From: Rhodobacter maris
GTDB taxonomy: Bacteria; Pseudomonadota; Alphaproteobacteria; Rhodobacterales; Rhodobacteraceae
Direction: 5' to 3'
NCBI RefSeq assembly: GCF_900217815.1
Contig: NZ_OBMT01000003.1
Span: forward strand, 62,001 to 126,000
DNA: 64,000 nucleotides
The notes under the pieces were generated by a model. The model made no database searches. It was given only the letters and a program-made list of their open reading frames with translations, and was not told the origin of the DNA. Both the position numbers and the translations under genes were made by a program. Below are positions 25,940 to 32,296 of the stretch, in pieces (the first letter of the stretch is position 1; each line of letters starts with the position of its first letter).

Positions 25940-27132
25940 ACTCCGAAAATGGAAGCGATCCTTCGAAGGTTGGCGGTATCGAGCGCGTGCGCGAAGTGAT
26001 GGGCCGGGCCGAGGATGTTGCGCCCATCGAAGAAGCGCGGGGCGCGGGCGGGAATGTCCGGCCATTGCGGGGCAATCCCGACGCGCTGAAACCTCGCGCC
26101 ATGGCCATGCTGGGCGCGATCACCTTTGCGGGCAACATAGAGCGCCAGCTCGAACGCCCCTACCTTGTGAAAGGTTGGCTCGATCGGGGCGGGGTTTCGG
26201 TCCTCTATGGCCCGTCGAATGTGGGCAAGAGCTTCCTTGCCCTCGACATCGCCCACCACGTTGCCAAGGGGCTCAGCTGGGGCGGGCGGCGCACACGTAA
26301 GGGGAAGGTGCTCTATGTCGCCGCGGAGGGGGGCGGTAGCTTTGCCAACCGCGTTGCCGCGCTCGAAGATCCGGAATTCTGGGTCTATAACGGGCCGCTG
26401 ACCCTGACCGGGAGCAAGGGGGCCGCCGCGCCGCTTTCCGAGGCGTTGCAGCACCTCGCCGCCGTTCATAACGAGCCGTTCTCGCTGATCATCTTCGACA
26501 CGCTCGCCCGGGTGATGGGCGGCCTTGATGAAAACACCGCGCCCGACATTGCGCATCTGGTGGCGAGCCTTGACCATATCCGCCGCGCCACGGGCGCGCA
26601 TATCATGCTGGTGCATCACACCGGCAAGGACGTGGCGCGGGGCGCGCGGGGGCATTCTTCGTTGCGCGCGGCGATTGATACGGAAATCGAACTGACCCGC
26701 GATGAAGTGGGCCAGATCACGGCAGAGGTGACGAAGCAACGCGACGGGCCGACCGGCGATCGCTTCGCTTACACTCTGCGTCGAAAGGAACTTGGCCACG
26801 ATCAAGACGGCGATCAGGTCACGTCCTGCTTTGTCGAGCCGGTGGAGACCGCCCGGGCGGGCCACGCGGAGGTTACGGGATCGGCGCGGGTTGCGCTCGA
26901 TCTTCTCGACAAGGTGCTTGCGGAAGCGGGGGAGATCCACCGCAAGCCGCACTACCCGAGCGGGCCCGGCGTGGCGCTCGATCAGTGGCGGGATGCCTGC
27001 ATAGCGGCGGGCACCCTCTCGACCTCGGACAACCGGGACACGCAGCTCAAGGCCTTCCGCCGCGCGCGGGAAGGGCTGGAAACCGAGCGATTGATCGTGG
27101 TGCGCGACGAACTGGTGTGGAGGGTGGAATGA
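25936..27132 (+). CDS. RepA-like hexameric AAA ATPase/helicase
   Basis: This 398-residue protein has a RecA-type ATPase core. Walker A is GPSNVGKS (about 92-99), VLYVAAEGGGSF follows, Walker B is LIIFD (184-188), and the motif-3 block is HIMLVHHTGKDVARGARGHS (222-241). This is the AAA_25/RepA arrangement seen in plasmid, phage and satellite replicative helicases. The last 80 residues resemble a winged helix (EIHRKPHYPSGPGVALDQWR). I see no primase domain. Its gene overlaps both neighbours by four bases and is followed immediately by TGTCCG repeats, so it is the likely replication protein of the island. Confidence 0.82.
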   Translation: MNSENGSDPSKVGGIERVREVMGRAEDVAPIEEARGAGGNVRPLRGNPDALKPRAMAMLGAITFAGNIERQLERPYLVKGWLDRGGVSVLYGPSNVGKSFLALDIAHHVAKGLSWGGRRTRKGKVLYVAAEGGGSFANRVAALEDPEFWVYNGPLTLTGSKGAAAPLSEALQHLAAVHNEPFSLIIFDTLARVMGGLDENTAPDIAHLVASLDHIRRATGAHIMLVHHTGKDVARGARGHSSLRAAIDTEIELTRDEVGQITAEVTKQRDGPTGDRFAYTLRRKELGHDQDGDQVTSCFVEPVETARAGHAEVTGSARVALDLLDKVLAEAGEIHRKPHYPSGPGVALDQWRDACIAAGTLSTSDNRDTQLKAFRRAREGLETERLIVVRDELVWRVE

Positions 27133-27425
27133 TCCGGACACGCCTCTTTGTCCGCCTCTGTCCGGCGTGTCCGATGCTTCCGGACATGGGCGCGTGTCCG
27201 GCCCTGTCCGGCATGTCCGGGCACGCAGTCAAGGCAATGAAATACAATGAAAATATCCGCAATCGCTCCGTGTCCGCCTCATGTCCGGACAAGGCCGCAC
27301 GGCGCATTGTGGACCGGACAAGGCGGGGGAATGGTTTCCCCCCTTTAGGGGGGGAACCATCCCACCCCCGGGACACGCCCGGGGCGGTTCTGTCTGTCCG
27401 GGCAAGGATCGGGGGTGCGGCGTGA
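27129..27425 (+). CDS. doubtful small ORF coincident with the TGTCCG repeats
   Basis: A 98-residue frame starts at an ATGA overlap with the ATPase stop and ends at a GTGA overlap with the next gene, which favours translation. Its composition argues against it. The Cys-Pro and Ser-Gly runs (LCPACPM, CPALSGMSG) simply translate the repeated TGTCCG DNA, and the Arg/Pro-rich end has no fold signature. I regard the DNA repeats as the main feature here. Translation may serve only to couple the flanking genes. Confidence 0.3.
   Translation: MIRTRLFVRLCPACPMLPDMGACPALSGMSGHAVKAMKYNENIRNRSVSASCPDKAARRIVDRTRRGNGFPPLGGEPSHPRDTPGAVLSVRARIGGAA
27134..27401. repeat. cluster of about 13 TGTCCG(G) repeats, candidate iteron origin
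   Basis: Copies of TGTCCG or its complement CGGACA are at 27134-27140, 27149, 27159, 27168, 27180-27186, 27195, 27205, 27214, 27271, 27282, 27285-27291, 27314-27320 and 27395. The pair at 27282-27291 forms the palindrome TGTCCGGACA. A short AT-rich patch (about 27236-27256) lies in the middle. Iterons beside a replication-initiator gene plus an AT-rich patch are the usual form of plasmid and satellite origins. The spacing is irregular, so iteron function is an inference. Confidence 0.6.
27331..27360. repeat. near-perfect inverted repeat in the repeat cluster
   Basis: ATGGTT plus a C-run at 27331-27343 pairs with a G-run plus AACCAT at 27348-27360 around TTTA, with a single mismatch. It could be a terminator, an origin hairpin or a nicking structure. 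It has no T-run on the plus strand. Confidence 0.5.
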
Positions 27426-27850
27426 CGATGGCGAAGAACGGGGCGAGCCCTGACGATGCAGCCCTGACCCGCTTGCAGATCCTCGCACTCGATCGCGCGC
27501 TTTCGGACGTGGTGCTGCGCAGCGAATGCCTCTCGCTGCGAGCCAAGGATCAGCTGGCGGCAATGAAGCGCAAGCTGCGCGCAATGCGCATCGAGCTCGA
27601 AATCTCCTACCGGCTGCCCGAGATCGGGGCGCTTCGGGTCCTTCCCGCAGGCTATCCGTGCGCGGGTAATTCGCACCCCGAGCATGTAACGCCGCTTAAC
27701 ATTAGGGCAAGCCTTAACAAGGCGGGCGGCTTAACAAGCTGTGCGGTGCCAGAAGATCCGGCGCGGGTCCTTCCAGGCACCCTACCGCACGCGGGTAATT
27801 CGCACCCCGTTTCAGGGCAGAGAGGTATCAAGATACCTCCTTCCGATTAG
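27422..27850 (+). CDS. hypothetical protein with an internal in-frame repeat
   Basis: This 142-residue frame starts at GTG 27422 (overlapping the previous stop, preceded by GGGGG) or ATG 27428. The first 65 residues form a Leu/Arg-rich helical protein (LTRLQILALDRALSDVVLRS). The rest carries a duplicated peptide, VLPAGYPCAGNSHP and VLPGTLPHAGNSHP, from DNA copies 129 bases apart. I do not recognise a family. The last 65 residues may be non-coding regulatory DNA that happens to remain open, since the same bases hold CGGGTAATTCGCACCCC repeats and three TTAACAA motifs. Confidence 0.45.
   Translation: MTMAKNGASPDDAALTRLQILALDRALSDVVLRSECLSLRAKDQLAAMKRKLRAMRIELEISYRLPEIGALRVLPAGYPCAGNSHPEHVTPLNIRASLNKAGGLTSCAVPEDPARVLPGTLPHAGNSHPVSGQRGIKIPPSD
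27635..27809. repeat. two-copy direct repeat upstream of the capsid gene
   Basis: CGGGTCCTTCC begins at 27635 and again at 27764, and each is followed about 20 bases later by CGCGGGTAATTCGCACCCC-like sequence. The offset is 129 bases. Between them are TTAACA motifs near 27697, 27714 and 27732. The block sits upstream of the capsid gene and may be a binding site for a late activator or a packaging or recombination signal. Confidence 0.5.
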
Positions 27851-27863
27851 GGTTGTTGTTGTC

Positions 27864-27881
27864 GCCCCCGATGTCGGGGGC
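27864..27881. terminator. hairpin upstream of the capsid gene
   Basis: GCCCCCGA at 27864-27871 pairs with TCGGGGGC at 27874-27881. It separates the early operon from the capsid gene at 27930. No T-run follows, so it might act as a weak terminator or an RNA leader element. Confidence 0.45.
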
Positions 27882-27929
27882 CGGAAGAGCGGCCGCACCG
27901 CTCAACGTCGAGACGCAAAGGAGTTTCAC

Positions 27930-29384
27930 ATGCTCGACAAGCACACCACCGGCGCGGCGCAACCGACCGCCCGTCACCTCGCCCAGATGCGGCTTGCCGC
28001 CTCGAAGGCGGGCCTGCCGCCCGATCAGGCCGACCTGATGGCGGCGCATGGCGTGAGCCTCGCCGCAGCCGATGCCACGGCGCAAGGACTCGCTCAGGTT
28101 GCCCAGATGGCCGCGCCGTTCCTCCATTCGGGGCGCCTCGATGCCGCCGCCATGCTGCGGATCTCGAAGCACGCGCTGCGCGCCGGTTCCGGGATCGAGG
28201 ACCCGGCGCAGATCGCCCAGGCGATCGCAAAAGCGGCGGGCGAGGAAGCCGCCGCGATCATGGCCGCGAATGAGCCCAACGGACGCACCGCCGCACCGGA
28301 TCTCGCGCGCGGCACGGCTTCGATGGTTTCCGCGCGTGCGGGCGGCAGCCCGAGCCTTGCCGATTGCATGGCCGATGGCCTCCTGGCGCGGATGATGGCG
28401 GGCCATGTGCCGACGCATGGGCGTGAGTTCGCGCAAATGCGCCTTGAAGATCTGGCGCGCTTCGAGAGCGGCGCGAGCCGTCGCGGCGCGCGGCAGTTCA
28501 TGAGCGGGCTGCATGTGAGCGATGATTTCCCGATCGCCCTCGGGATCGCCTCGAACCAACTCCTGCTCAATGCCTATGTGGCATCGGAAGGCCAGCTCAA
28601 ACGCGCCTCGCGCGAGGTGACGGCCTCGGACTTCCGCCCCATCAACACGGTGCAGGTGTCGAACGGGATGGGGCTCGACAAGGTGAACGAGGCGGGCGAG
28701 TTCACCCGCGGCACGATCGCGGAAGCGGGTGAGGCCTTCGCCGTCGAGACCTATGGCAAGGTGTTCGCCCTGACCCGGCAGGCCTTCGTCAATGATGACC
28801 TGGGCGTTCTGAGCAATGCCGCGCGCCTTCAGGGCACTGGCGCCGCGCTGACCGAAGCGAAGCTCTTTGCCTCGCTGCTCGAAAAGAACGCGGGCCTCGG
28901 GCCGACGATGCAGGACGGCAAGACGCTGTTCCATGCGGATCACGGCAACCTTGCGGCGATCGGTGCCGCGCCGAATGTCACCTCGCTCACCGTCGCGCGC
29001 ACCGCGTTGCGCCGGCAGAAGGGGCTTTCGGGCGAGGCGATCCAGGTGCAACCGGCGTTCCTGATCGTGCCGCCCGAACTGGAAACCGCGGCGCAGCAGC
29101 TCGTTGCCGCGATCACCGCCGCGAGCGTCGATCAGGTCAACCCGTTCTCGGAAAAGCTCGAGGTGTTGGTGGATGCGAACCTGACGAACGCGAAGCGCTG
29201 GTATCTCTCGGCGGCGCCGGGCGTGCCGGATGGGATGCTCCATGCCTATCTGGACGGCGCCAAGGGGCCGCAGATCTTCACCCGCGAGGGCTTCGACGTG
29301 GATTCGATGGAATTCAAGGTCCGGCTCGATTTCGGCTGCGGCTTCGCAGATCACCGCGCCTGGTTCATGAACCCGGGCGAGTAA
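27930..29384 (+). CDS. phage major capsid protein, HK97 fold (Mu gpT-like)
   Basis: This 484-residue protein has a helical Ala-rich N-terminal region (residues 1 to about 150, with AQMRLAASKAGLPPDQADLM) and a capsid domain from about residue 165. Recognisable capsid blocks are LYVRQAF-like ALTRQAFVNDDLGVLSNA, the GKTLFHADHGNLA segment, PAFLIVPPELETAAQQLV and the C-terminal GPQIFTREGFDVDSMEFKVR then DFGCGFADHRAWF. These are typical of Mu gpT-type HK97-fold shells. The N-terminal part probably acts as a scaffold that the ClpP-like protease of the same island removes. An AAAGGAG at 27917-27923 sets the start. No portal or terminase flanks it. Confidence 0.78.
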   Translation: MLDKHTTGAAQPTARHLAQMRLAASKAGLPPDQADLMAAHGVSLAAADATAQGLAQVAQMAAPFLHSGRLDAAAMLRISKHALRAGSGIEDPAQIAQAIAKAAGEEAAAIMAANEPNGRTAAPDLARGTASMVSARAGGSPSLADCMADGLLARMMAGHVPTHGREFAQMRLEDLARFESGASRRGARQFMSGLHVSDDFPIALGIASNQLLLNAYVASEGQLKRASREVTASDFRPINTVQVSNGMGLDKVNEAGEFTRGTIAEAGEAFAVETYGKVFALTRQAFVNDDLGVLSNAARLQGTGAALTEAKLFASLLEKNAGLGPTMQDGKTLFHADHGNLAAIGAAPNVTSLTVARTALRRQKGLSGEAIQVQPAFLIVPPELETAAQQLVAAITAASVDQVNPFSEKLEVLVDANLTNAKRWYLSAAPGVPDGMLHAYLDGAKGPQIFTREGFDVDSMEFKVRLDFGCGFADHRAWFMNPGE

Positions 29385-29392
29385 GCGCGCGC

Positions 29393-29417
29393 GGGTGACC
29401 GCGTCGCGCGGTCACCC
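29393..29417 (+). terminator. hairpin after the capsid gene
   Basis: GGGTGACCGCG at 29393-29403 and CGCGGTCACCC at 29407-29417 form a perfect 11-bp stem with a TCG loop, 8 bases after the capsid stop. No T-run follows. It may stabilise the mRNA end or act as a terminator. Confidence 0.6.
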
Positions 29418-29470
29418 AACGAATGGTCAGGATGGGACCGCCATAGGCATTGGCAGCCATCCCCGTTCGC

Positions 29471-29573
29471 CGGTGAGTGGGCAAACCCCGGCAGAGTCGC
29501 GGCCTTGGGCCTTCCGGGGCGACGGCGGCTCACCGAAGCGGCCTCGCCCTTGGGTGGGGCCGCTGTTTTCTCT
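29471..29573 (+). ncRNA. candidate structured RNA ending in a terminator
   Basis: In the gene-free stretch after the capsid gene, CGGTGAG (29471-29477) can pair with CTCACCG (29529-29535). Inside, CCCCGG (29486-29491) can pair with CCGGGG (29514-29519), and GTCGC (29496-29500) with GCGAC (29519-29523), so the last two cross like a pseudoknot or are alternatives. The element is followed by a terminator hairpin at 29537-29564 with GTTTTCTCT. No promoter is obvious. It could equally be the 3' untranslated region of the capsid mRNA or a DNA recognition site. Confidence 0.35.
29537..29573 (+). terminator. rho-independent terminator
   Basis: AGCGGCC at 29537-29543 pairs with GGCCGCT at 29558-29564, followed by GTTTTCTCT. 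This is the best terminator on the plus strand after the capsid gene. Confidence 0.7.
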
Positions 29574-29601
29574 AAAGTTCGAGATGTCTTGGCAAAGTGA
29601 T

Positions 29602-29625
29602 GCCCACGCCAACAATGGCGTGGGC
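29602..29625. terminator. hairpin before the convergent antitoxin gene
   Basis: GCCCACGCC at 29602-29610 pairs perfectly with GGCGTGGGC at 29617-29625 around AACAAT. It lies 46 bases from the end of the convergent XRE gene and can insulate the two transcription units. Confidence 0.55.
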
Positions 29626-29670
29626 TAAGTTCACCGGAACAGTTACGCAAAGGACCGAGGGTTGTCGCCC

Positions 29671-30135
29671 TCAGGCCGCGCAAACGATCCACTGATCTTC
29701 ACTCGATCTGGCAAGCGTCATAAGCCTGTGCATCTCAGCATCGAGCGCCGACAAACGTTCAAGAGCATCTGCAAGTCCTGTCTCTTCGTCGTTCACTTTA
29801 TCTCTGTAGTATGCCCCGACAAGGCGCTGTGCCGGAGCCGGGATCTTGGTCTTGTCCTTCTCCCAACGAGCAATGGACTGCTCATCAACGCCGATGAGCA
29901 CTGCTAATGCTTTTTGGGACAGGTCAAGTTCATGTCTGATAAAGCGAAACTCGCGACCGGAAAGAGGGGCACTTTGCTCGGAGAGCTGCAAGCCGATGGC
30001 ACGGTGCAGCCCGTCGACATCATGAATGGAAACGCCTCTTCCGTAGGGTGTTTCGGTCACTTCGAAGCCGTTCAGGAGATAGACAGTGTCTAGTCCGCAT
30101 TCGGTATAATGATACTTCTCCTGGTGAGTTTGCAT
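29671..30135 (-). CDS. XRE-family antitoxin/transcription regulator
   Basis: This 154-residue protein has a central helix-turn-helix: LSGREFRFIRHELDLSQKAL followed by AVLIGVDEQSIARWEKDKTK (about residues 58-97), the layout of MqsA/HigA-type antitoxins. The N-terminal half (CGLDTVYLLNGFEVTETPYG) replaces the zinc ribbon of MqsA with a shorter metal-free segment. It follows a DUF4258 gene by 14 bases, with AGGAGAC before the ATG. Antitoxins of this kind neutralise the toxin and repress the shared promoter. Base composition here is lower in GC than the rest of the island, suggesting separate acquisition. Confidence 0.75.
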   Translation of the reverse strand: MQTHQEKYHYTECGLDTVYLLNGFEVTETPYGRGVSIHDVDGLHRAIGLQLSEQSAPLSGREFRFIRHELDLSQKALAVLIGVDEQSIARWEKDKTKIPAPAQRLVGAYYRDKVNDEETGLADALERLSALDAEMHRLMTLARSSEDQWIVCAA

Positions 30136-30149
30136 AGTCGTCTCCTGGA

Positions 30150-30464
30150 TCAGTAGACAGTCACGGCGAAAACGGTCAGTTCACTTCCGCGGATTGCGCA
30201 AATGACGGTGACTTCCCTCCCGGTTCCGTGATATGTCATTGCTCCTTCGTATGTTGCGTGTTGGGCATTGTATTCTGGAGGCTTCTTAAGTGAGCCTTTT
30301 CTTAGCGTGTTGGGCACTTGGCGGAACGTCACGTCTCGCGCCATCATCTGCTCTTTAAGATGGTCCGTTTGGACCACCATATGGGAGAACTGCGCCCTTC
30401 CTCGAACTTCCTGTTCGAATAGTTGCGGTGTCATTGGCTTTCGAAAGGGAATCAGCACGGCCAT
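30150..30464 (-). CDS. DUF4258-type protein, candidate RelE/BrnT-like toxin
   Basis: The C-terminal 75 residues (MVVQTDHLKEQMMARDVTFR, then LRKGSLKKPPEYN and REVTVICAIRGSELTVFAVTVY) match the DUF4258 pattern, a small fold related to RelE/BrnT toxins. The frame is open to 30629, but a TTGACA-containing palindrome at 30520-30536 lies inside that longer frame. I therefore chose the ATG at 30464, giving 104 residues, as the more likely start. Toxicity is inferred from the pairing with an XRE gene 14 bases downstream. Confidence 0.6.
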   Translation of the reverse strand: MAVLIPFRKPMTPQLFEQEVRGRAQFSHMVVQTDHLKEQMMARDVTFRQVPNTLRKGSLKKPPEYNAQHATYEGAMTYHGTGREVTVICAIRGSELTVFAVTVY

Positions 30465-30519
30465 ACCGTCAAGATGATAGGTCAATCTAGGCACGGTCAA
30501 GGTAACAAAGGGTTTACGG

Positions 30520-30536
30520 ACTGTCAAATTGACAGT
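30520..30536 (-). promoter_or_regulatory. palindromic operator/promoter of the toxin-antitoxin pair
   Basis: ACTGTCAA, one central A and TTGACAGT form a perfect 17-base palindrome. Read on the minus strand it contains TTGACA (30527-30522), and a weak -10 TACCTT lies 17 bases further at 30504-30499, about 35 bases above the ATG at 30464. This is the layout expected for an autoregulated toxin-antitoxin promoter. Confidence 0.5.
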
Positions 30537-30637
30537 ATATGCGCGACACTCTGAAGCAACATAGCTCGTGGCAAACTTCTCAGCCCATTGCCGGCTCTCA
30601 AGGCTCAGCTTGGAATTGCAATCACGCAAGACACCGA

Positions 30638-30844
30638 TCAGCCGTTAGGCCGGGTTTGACGTCGCTTCAACTCCCACATCGTCAGCGCCAAGCGCAACTC
30701 GCTCTGTAGCTGTGCCCTGGCTGCCTTGCTCTCGCCTTCGCAGAACATCTTCTGAAAGCGTCCCCTGATCTGATCCTGTGAGTCGCCAGGCGTCGCGGTC
30801 CCTTCGATCCAATTCAGAATTTCAGCGGCATTCAGCTTTGTCAT
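30638..30844 (-). CDS. small hypothetical protein
   Basis: This 68-residue frame begins MTKLNAAEILNWIEGT. I chose the ATG at 30844 because GAGG precedes it; an ATG at 30859 would add five residues. The body (IRGRFQKMFCEGESKAARA) is charged and helical with no recognisable family. It follows the ribbon-helix-helix gene by 19 bases in the same direction, so it is probably controlled by the same operators. Confidence 0.5.
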   Translation of the reverse strand: MTKLNAAEILNWIEGTATPGDSQDQIRGRFQKMFCEGESKAARAQLQSELRLALTMWELKRRQTRPNG

Positions 30845-30863
30845 TTCATCCTCATTCACTCGC

Positions 30864-31154
30864 TCAGGGGGACGTTGACTTGCCTTCCTTCGAAGCCCTG
30901 ATCTGGTCTTCGAATTCCTTCATGCGCCGCAGGGCCTCTTCCATGCTGATCTTGGGGAGCTGCTTCGAGAACTGCTCCAGAGCCTCGATCAGCGCATCAT
31001 CGCGGGCGGGATACTTCTCTTCGAGCGTGGCGACGATTTCGGCATTCATGCTGCGGTTGCTGGCATCCGCCGCCGCCTTGATCCGGTCGCGCATCCCATC
31101 GGGAAGGCGAAGCATGAACTTGTCGGATAGGGCTCGTTTCTCTTGCTCTGGCAT
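30864..31154 (-). CDS. Arc-family ribbon-helix-helix repressor 1
   Basis: This 96-residue protein begins MPEQEKRALSDKFMLRLPDG and continues MRDRIKAAADASNRSMNAEIVATLEEKY, a full Arc-like ribbon-helix-helix with the DNA-contacting strand KFMLRLP. The C-terminal 45 residues form a charged coiled coil (EALEQFSKQLPKISMEEALR). The frame is open to an ATG at 31199, but that one overlaps an operator. At 31154 the coding region starts next to operator 1 without an RBS, suggesting a leaderless mRNA. It is divergent from a second Arc-type gene. Confidence 0.78.
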   Translation of the reverse strand: MPEQEKRALSDKFMLRLPDGMRDRIKAAADASNRSMNAEIVATLEEKYPARDDALIEALEQFSKQLPKISMEEALRRMKEFEDQIRASKEGKSTSP

Positions 31155-31155
31155 G

Positions 31156-31170
31156 ATGTCAAATGGACAC
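31156..31170. promoter_or_regulatory. RHH operator 1
   Basis: ATGTCAAATGGACAC is the leftmost of three related 15-mers and abuts the start codon of the minus-strand repressor. It matches operator 2 at 12 of 15 positions. Confidence 0.55.
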
Positions 31171-31191
31171 AGGAAATAGCTTGACGCAATG

Positions 31192-31206
31192 ATGTCCATT
31201 GGACAT
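31192..31206. promoter_or_regulatory. RHH operator 2, perfect palindrome
   Basis: ATGTCCATTGGACAT is a palindrome apart from its central base pair. It falls between a TTGACG (31181-31186) and a TATAGT (31206-31211), so a bound repressor would cover the plus-strand promoter. Confidence 0.65.
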
Positions 31207-31212
31207 ATAGTA

Positions 31213-31227
31213 ATGTCACTTGGACAT
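31213..31227. promoter_or_regulatory. RHH operator 3
   Basis: ATGTCACTTGGACAT lies 21 bases (two helical turns) after operator 2 and just upstream of the GGAG of the plus-strand repressor. Side-by-side binding on one face of the DNA is likely for dimers of this family. Confidence 0.6.
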
Positions 31228-31240
31228 CATGGAGTTTGCA

Positions 31241-31393
31241 ATGACCGACCGTAAGCCGATGCAGCTTCGCCTTCCGCCCGATCTGAAGGACTGGATCAAG
31301 GATCAGGCCGAGTGCAACGGGCGCTCGCAAAACTCCGAGGTTGTCCAGGTGATCCGGGCCGCGAAGGCCCGGGCCGAACAAACCGCAGCCTGA
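31241..31393 (+). CDS. Arc-family ribbon-helix-helix repressor 2, 50 residues
   Basis: The protein is 50 residues, near the minimum for an Arc fold: KPMQLRLPPDLKDWIKDQAE and NGRSQNSEVVQVIRAAKARA. GGAG at 31230-31233 supports the ATG at 31241 rather than the in-frame ATG at 31229. It is divergent from repressor 1 with three operators between, and heads the plus-strand operon that runs toward the protease and integrase. An Arc/Mnt-like genetic switch or an excisionase-like role are both possible. Confidence 0.75.
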   Translation: MTDRKPMQLRLPPDLKDWIKDQAECNGRSQNSEVVQVIRAAKARAEQTAA

Positions 31394-31407
31394 CAAGAGG
31401 AAACACG

Positions 31408-31917
31408 ATGAACGCTTTTAACCCCACTTCGGGGAACGTCCCCGGCTTGCCTGCCGTCAAAACTTCCCGCTTCAGCAGCGCTGAAGAGACAAGATCCGTG
31501 CATTTTGTGCGCGTTCTCTCCGATGTCCCCGCTTTGAGGTATCGCGAGGGCGACATGATCCAGATCCCTCCTGCCGATCGCGTTACTGCGGATGCCAAAT
31601 ACAGGCTGGTCACGGGTGAAATCGCGCAGTTTTCCATGTGGTCTGGCGGGAAGTGCCGCGTGGTCAGCCCGGACGGGACAATTCACTTCATCGATCGCGA
31701 AGAGTGTCACTCTATGGTCATTGGCCGCGTGGAACGGGTTTTTCGTGATGTCTGCTATCTCAACTCGGGTCCCGGCCCGCGTCTTGATCTCGCGGCGCAG
31801 CTCTTGACGCTCGCGGCGGATGCGCTCCCGTTCTTCGATGATCGAACTTATGCGGTCGTCCGGCGCTCCGAGCTGGTTGCCCTGGCCGAAGCGATCGGCA
31901 GCGAGGCCCGGTCATGA
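31408..31917 (+). CDS. hypothetical protein with an S24-peptidase-like barrel pattern
   Basis: This 169-residue protein starts after AAGAGGAAACACG. Its middle (VPALRYREGDMIQIPPADRV, then YRLVTGEIAQFSMWSGGKCR and MVIGRVERVFRDV) has the strand spacing of the LexA/CI C-terminal barrel, but I see no convincing Ser-Lys dyad and no helix-turn-helix. The resemblance is weak, so the gene should be read as unknown. It overlaps the next gene (ATGA) in the operon led by repressor 2. Confidence 0.55.
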   Translation: MNAFNPTSGNVPGLPAVKTSRFSSAEETRSVHFVRVLSDVPALRYREGDMIQIPPADRVTADAKYRLVTGEIAQFSMWSGGKCRVVSPDGTIHFIDREECHSMVIGRVERVFRDVCYLNSGPGPRLDLAAQLLTLAADALPFFDDRTYAVVRRSELVALAEAIGSEARS

Positions 31918-32219
31918 TTGCGACAGTCGCGCTTAGCCCCGAGAAGGGGGACCTGCCACTTGCCGAAACCCGGGCTTTTCTGGCCGGTTCCATCATCACC
32001 ACTTGCCGCCTTGCGCTCGAAAACGGCTCGTCCGCGATGGATGACAGGGCCGTATGTGAGAGCGTGGCGAGCACGCTCGAAGTCGCACAGCACCTCATGA
32101 TGCTGATCGATGACGGGCTGCCCACCAAGAGCTCGGTTGAACTTGCGAACGAGCTGAAGGCCGCGATTGGTCTTAAGCAGGAAGCGAGCCCGATCGTGCG
32201 GGAACCGATGATGACGTGA
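31914..32219 (+). CDS. hypothetical protein
   Basis: This 101-residue protein overlaps the previous stop by four bases. It is predicted helical (GSIITTCRLALENGSSAMDD, ESVASTLEVAQHLMMLIDDG) and resembles the small accessory proteins that occur in phage early operons. No family is recognised. Confidence 0.55.
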   Translation: MIATVALSPEKGDLPLAETRAFLAGSIITTCRLALENGSSAMDDRAVCESVASTLEVAQHLMMLIDDGLPTKSSVELANELKAAIGLKQEASPIVREPMMT

Positions 32220-32296
32220 GATAAACGATCAACAAAGTGGGTTGCACGGGAACCATATATGAAATAGGTTTTAGGAAACCCACATAGGAGCGAAAA

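Noticed and set aside
27134..27401. TGTCCG repeats considered as a CRISPR array
   Set aside because: The units are 6-7 bases, irregularly spaced and in both orientations; there are no 28-36-base repeats or cas genes.
29395..29628. 77-codon frame after the capsid gene
   Set aside because: It spans several hairpins and a terminator and has no RBS; structure explains the stretch better than coding.
30864..31199. Longer repressor start at 31199
   Set aside because: It would place the coding sequence over the perfect operator and the plus-strand promoter. The shorter start at 31154 begins right before the ribbon strand.
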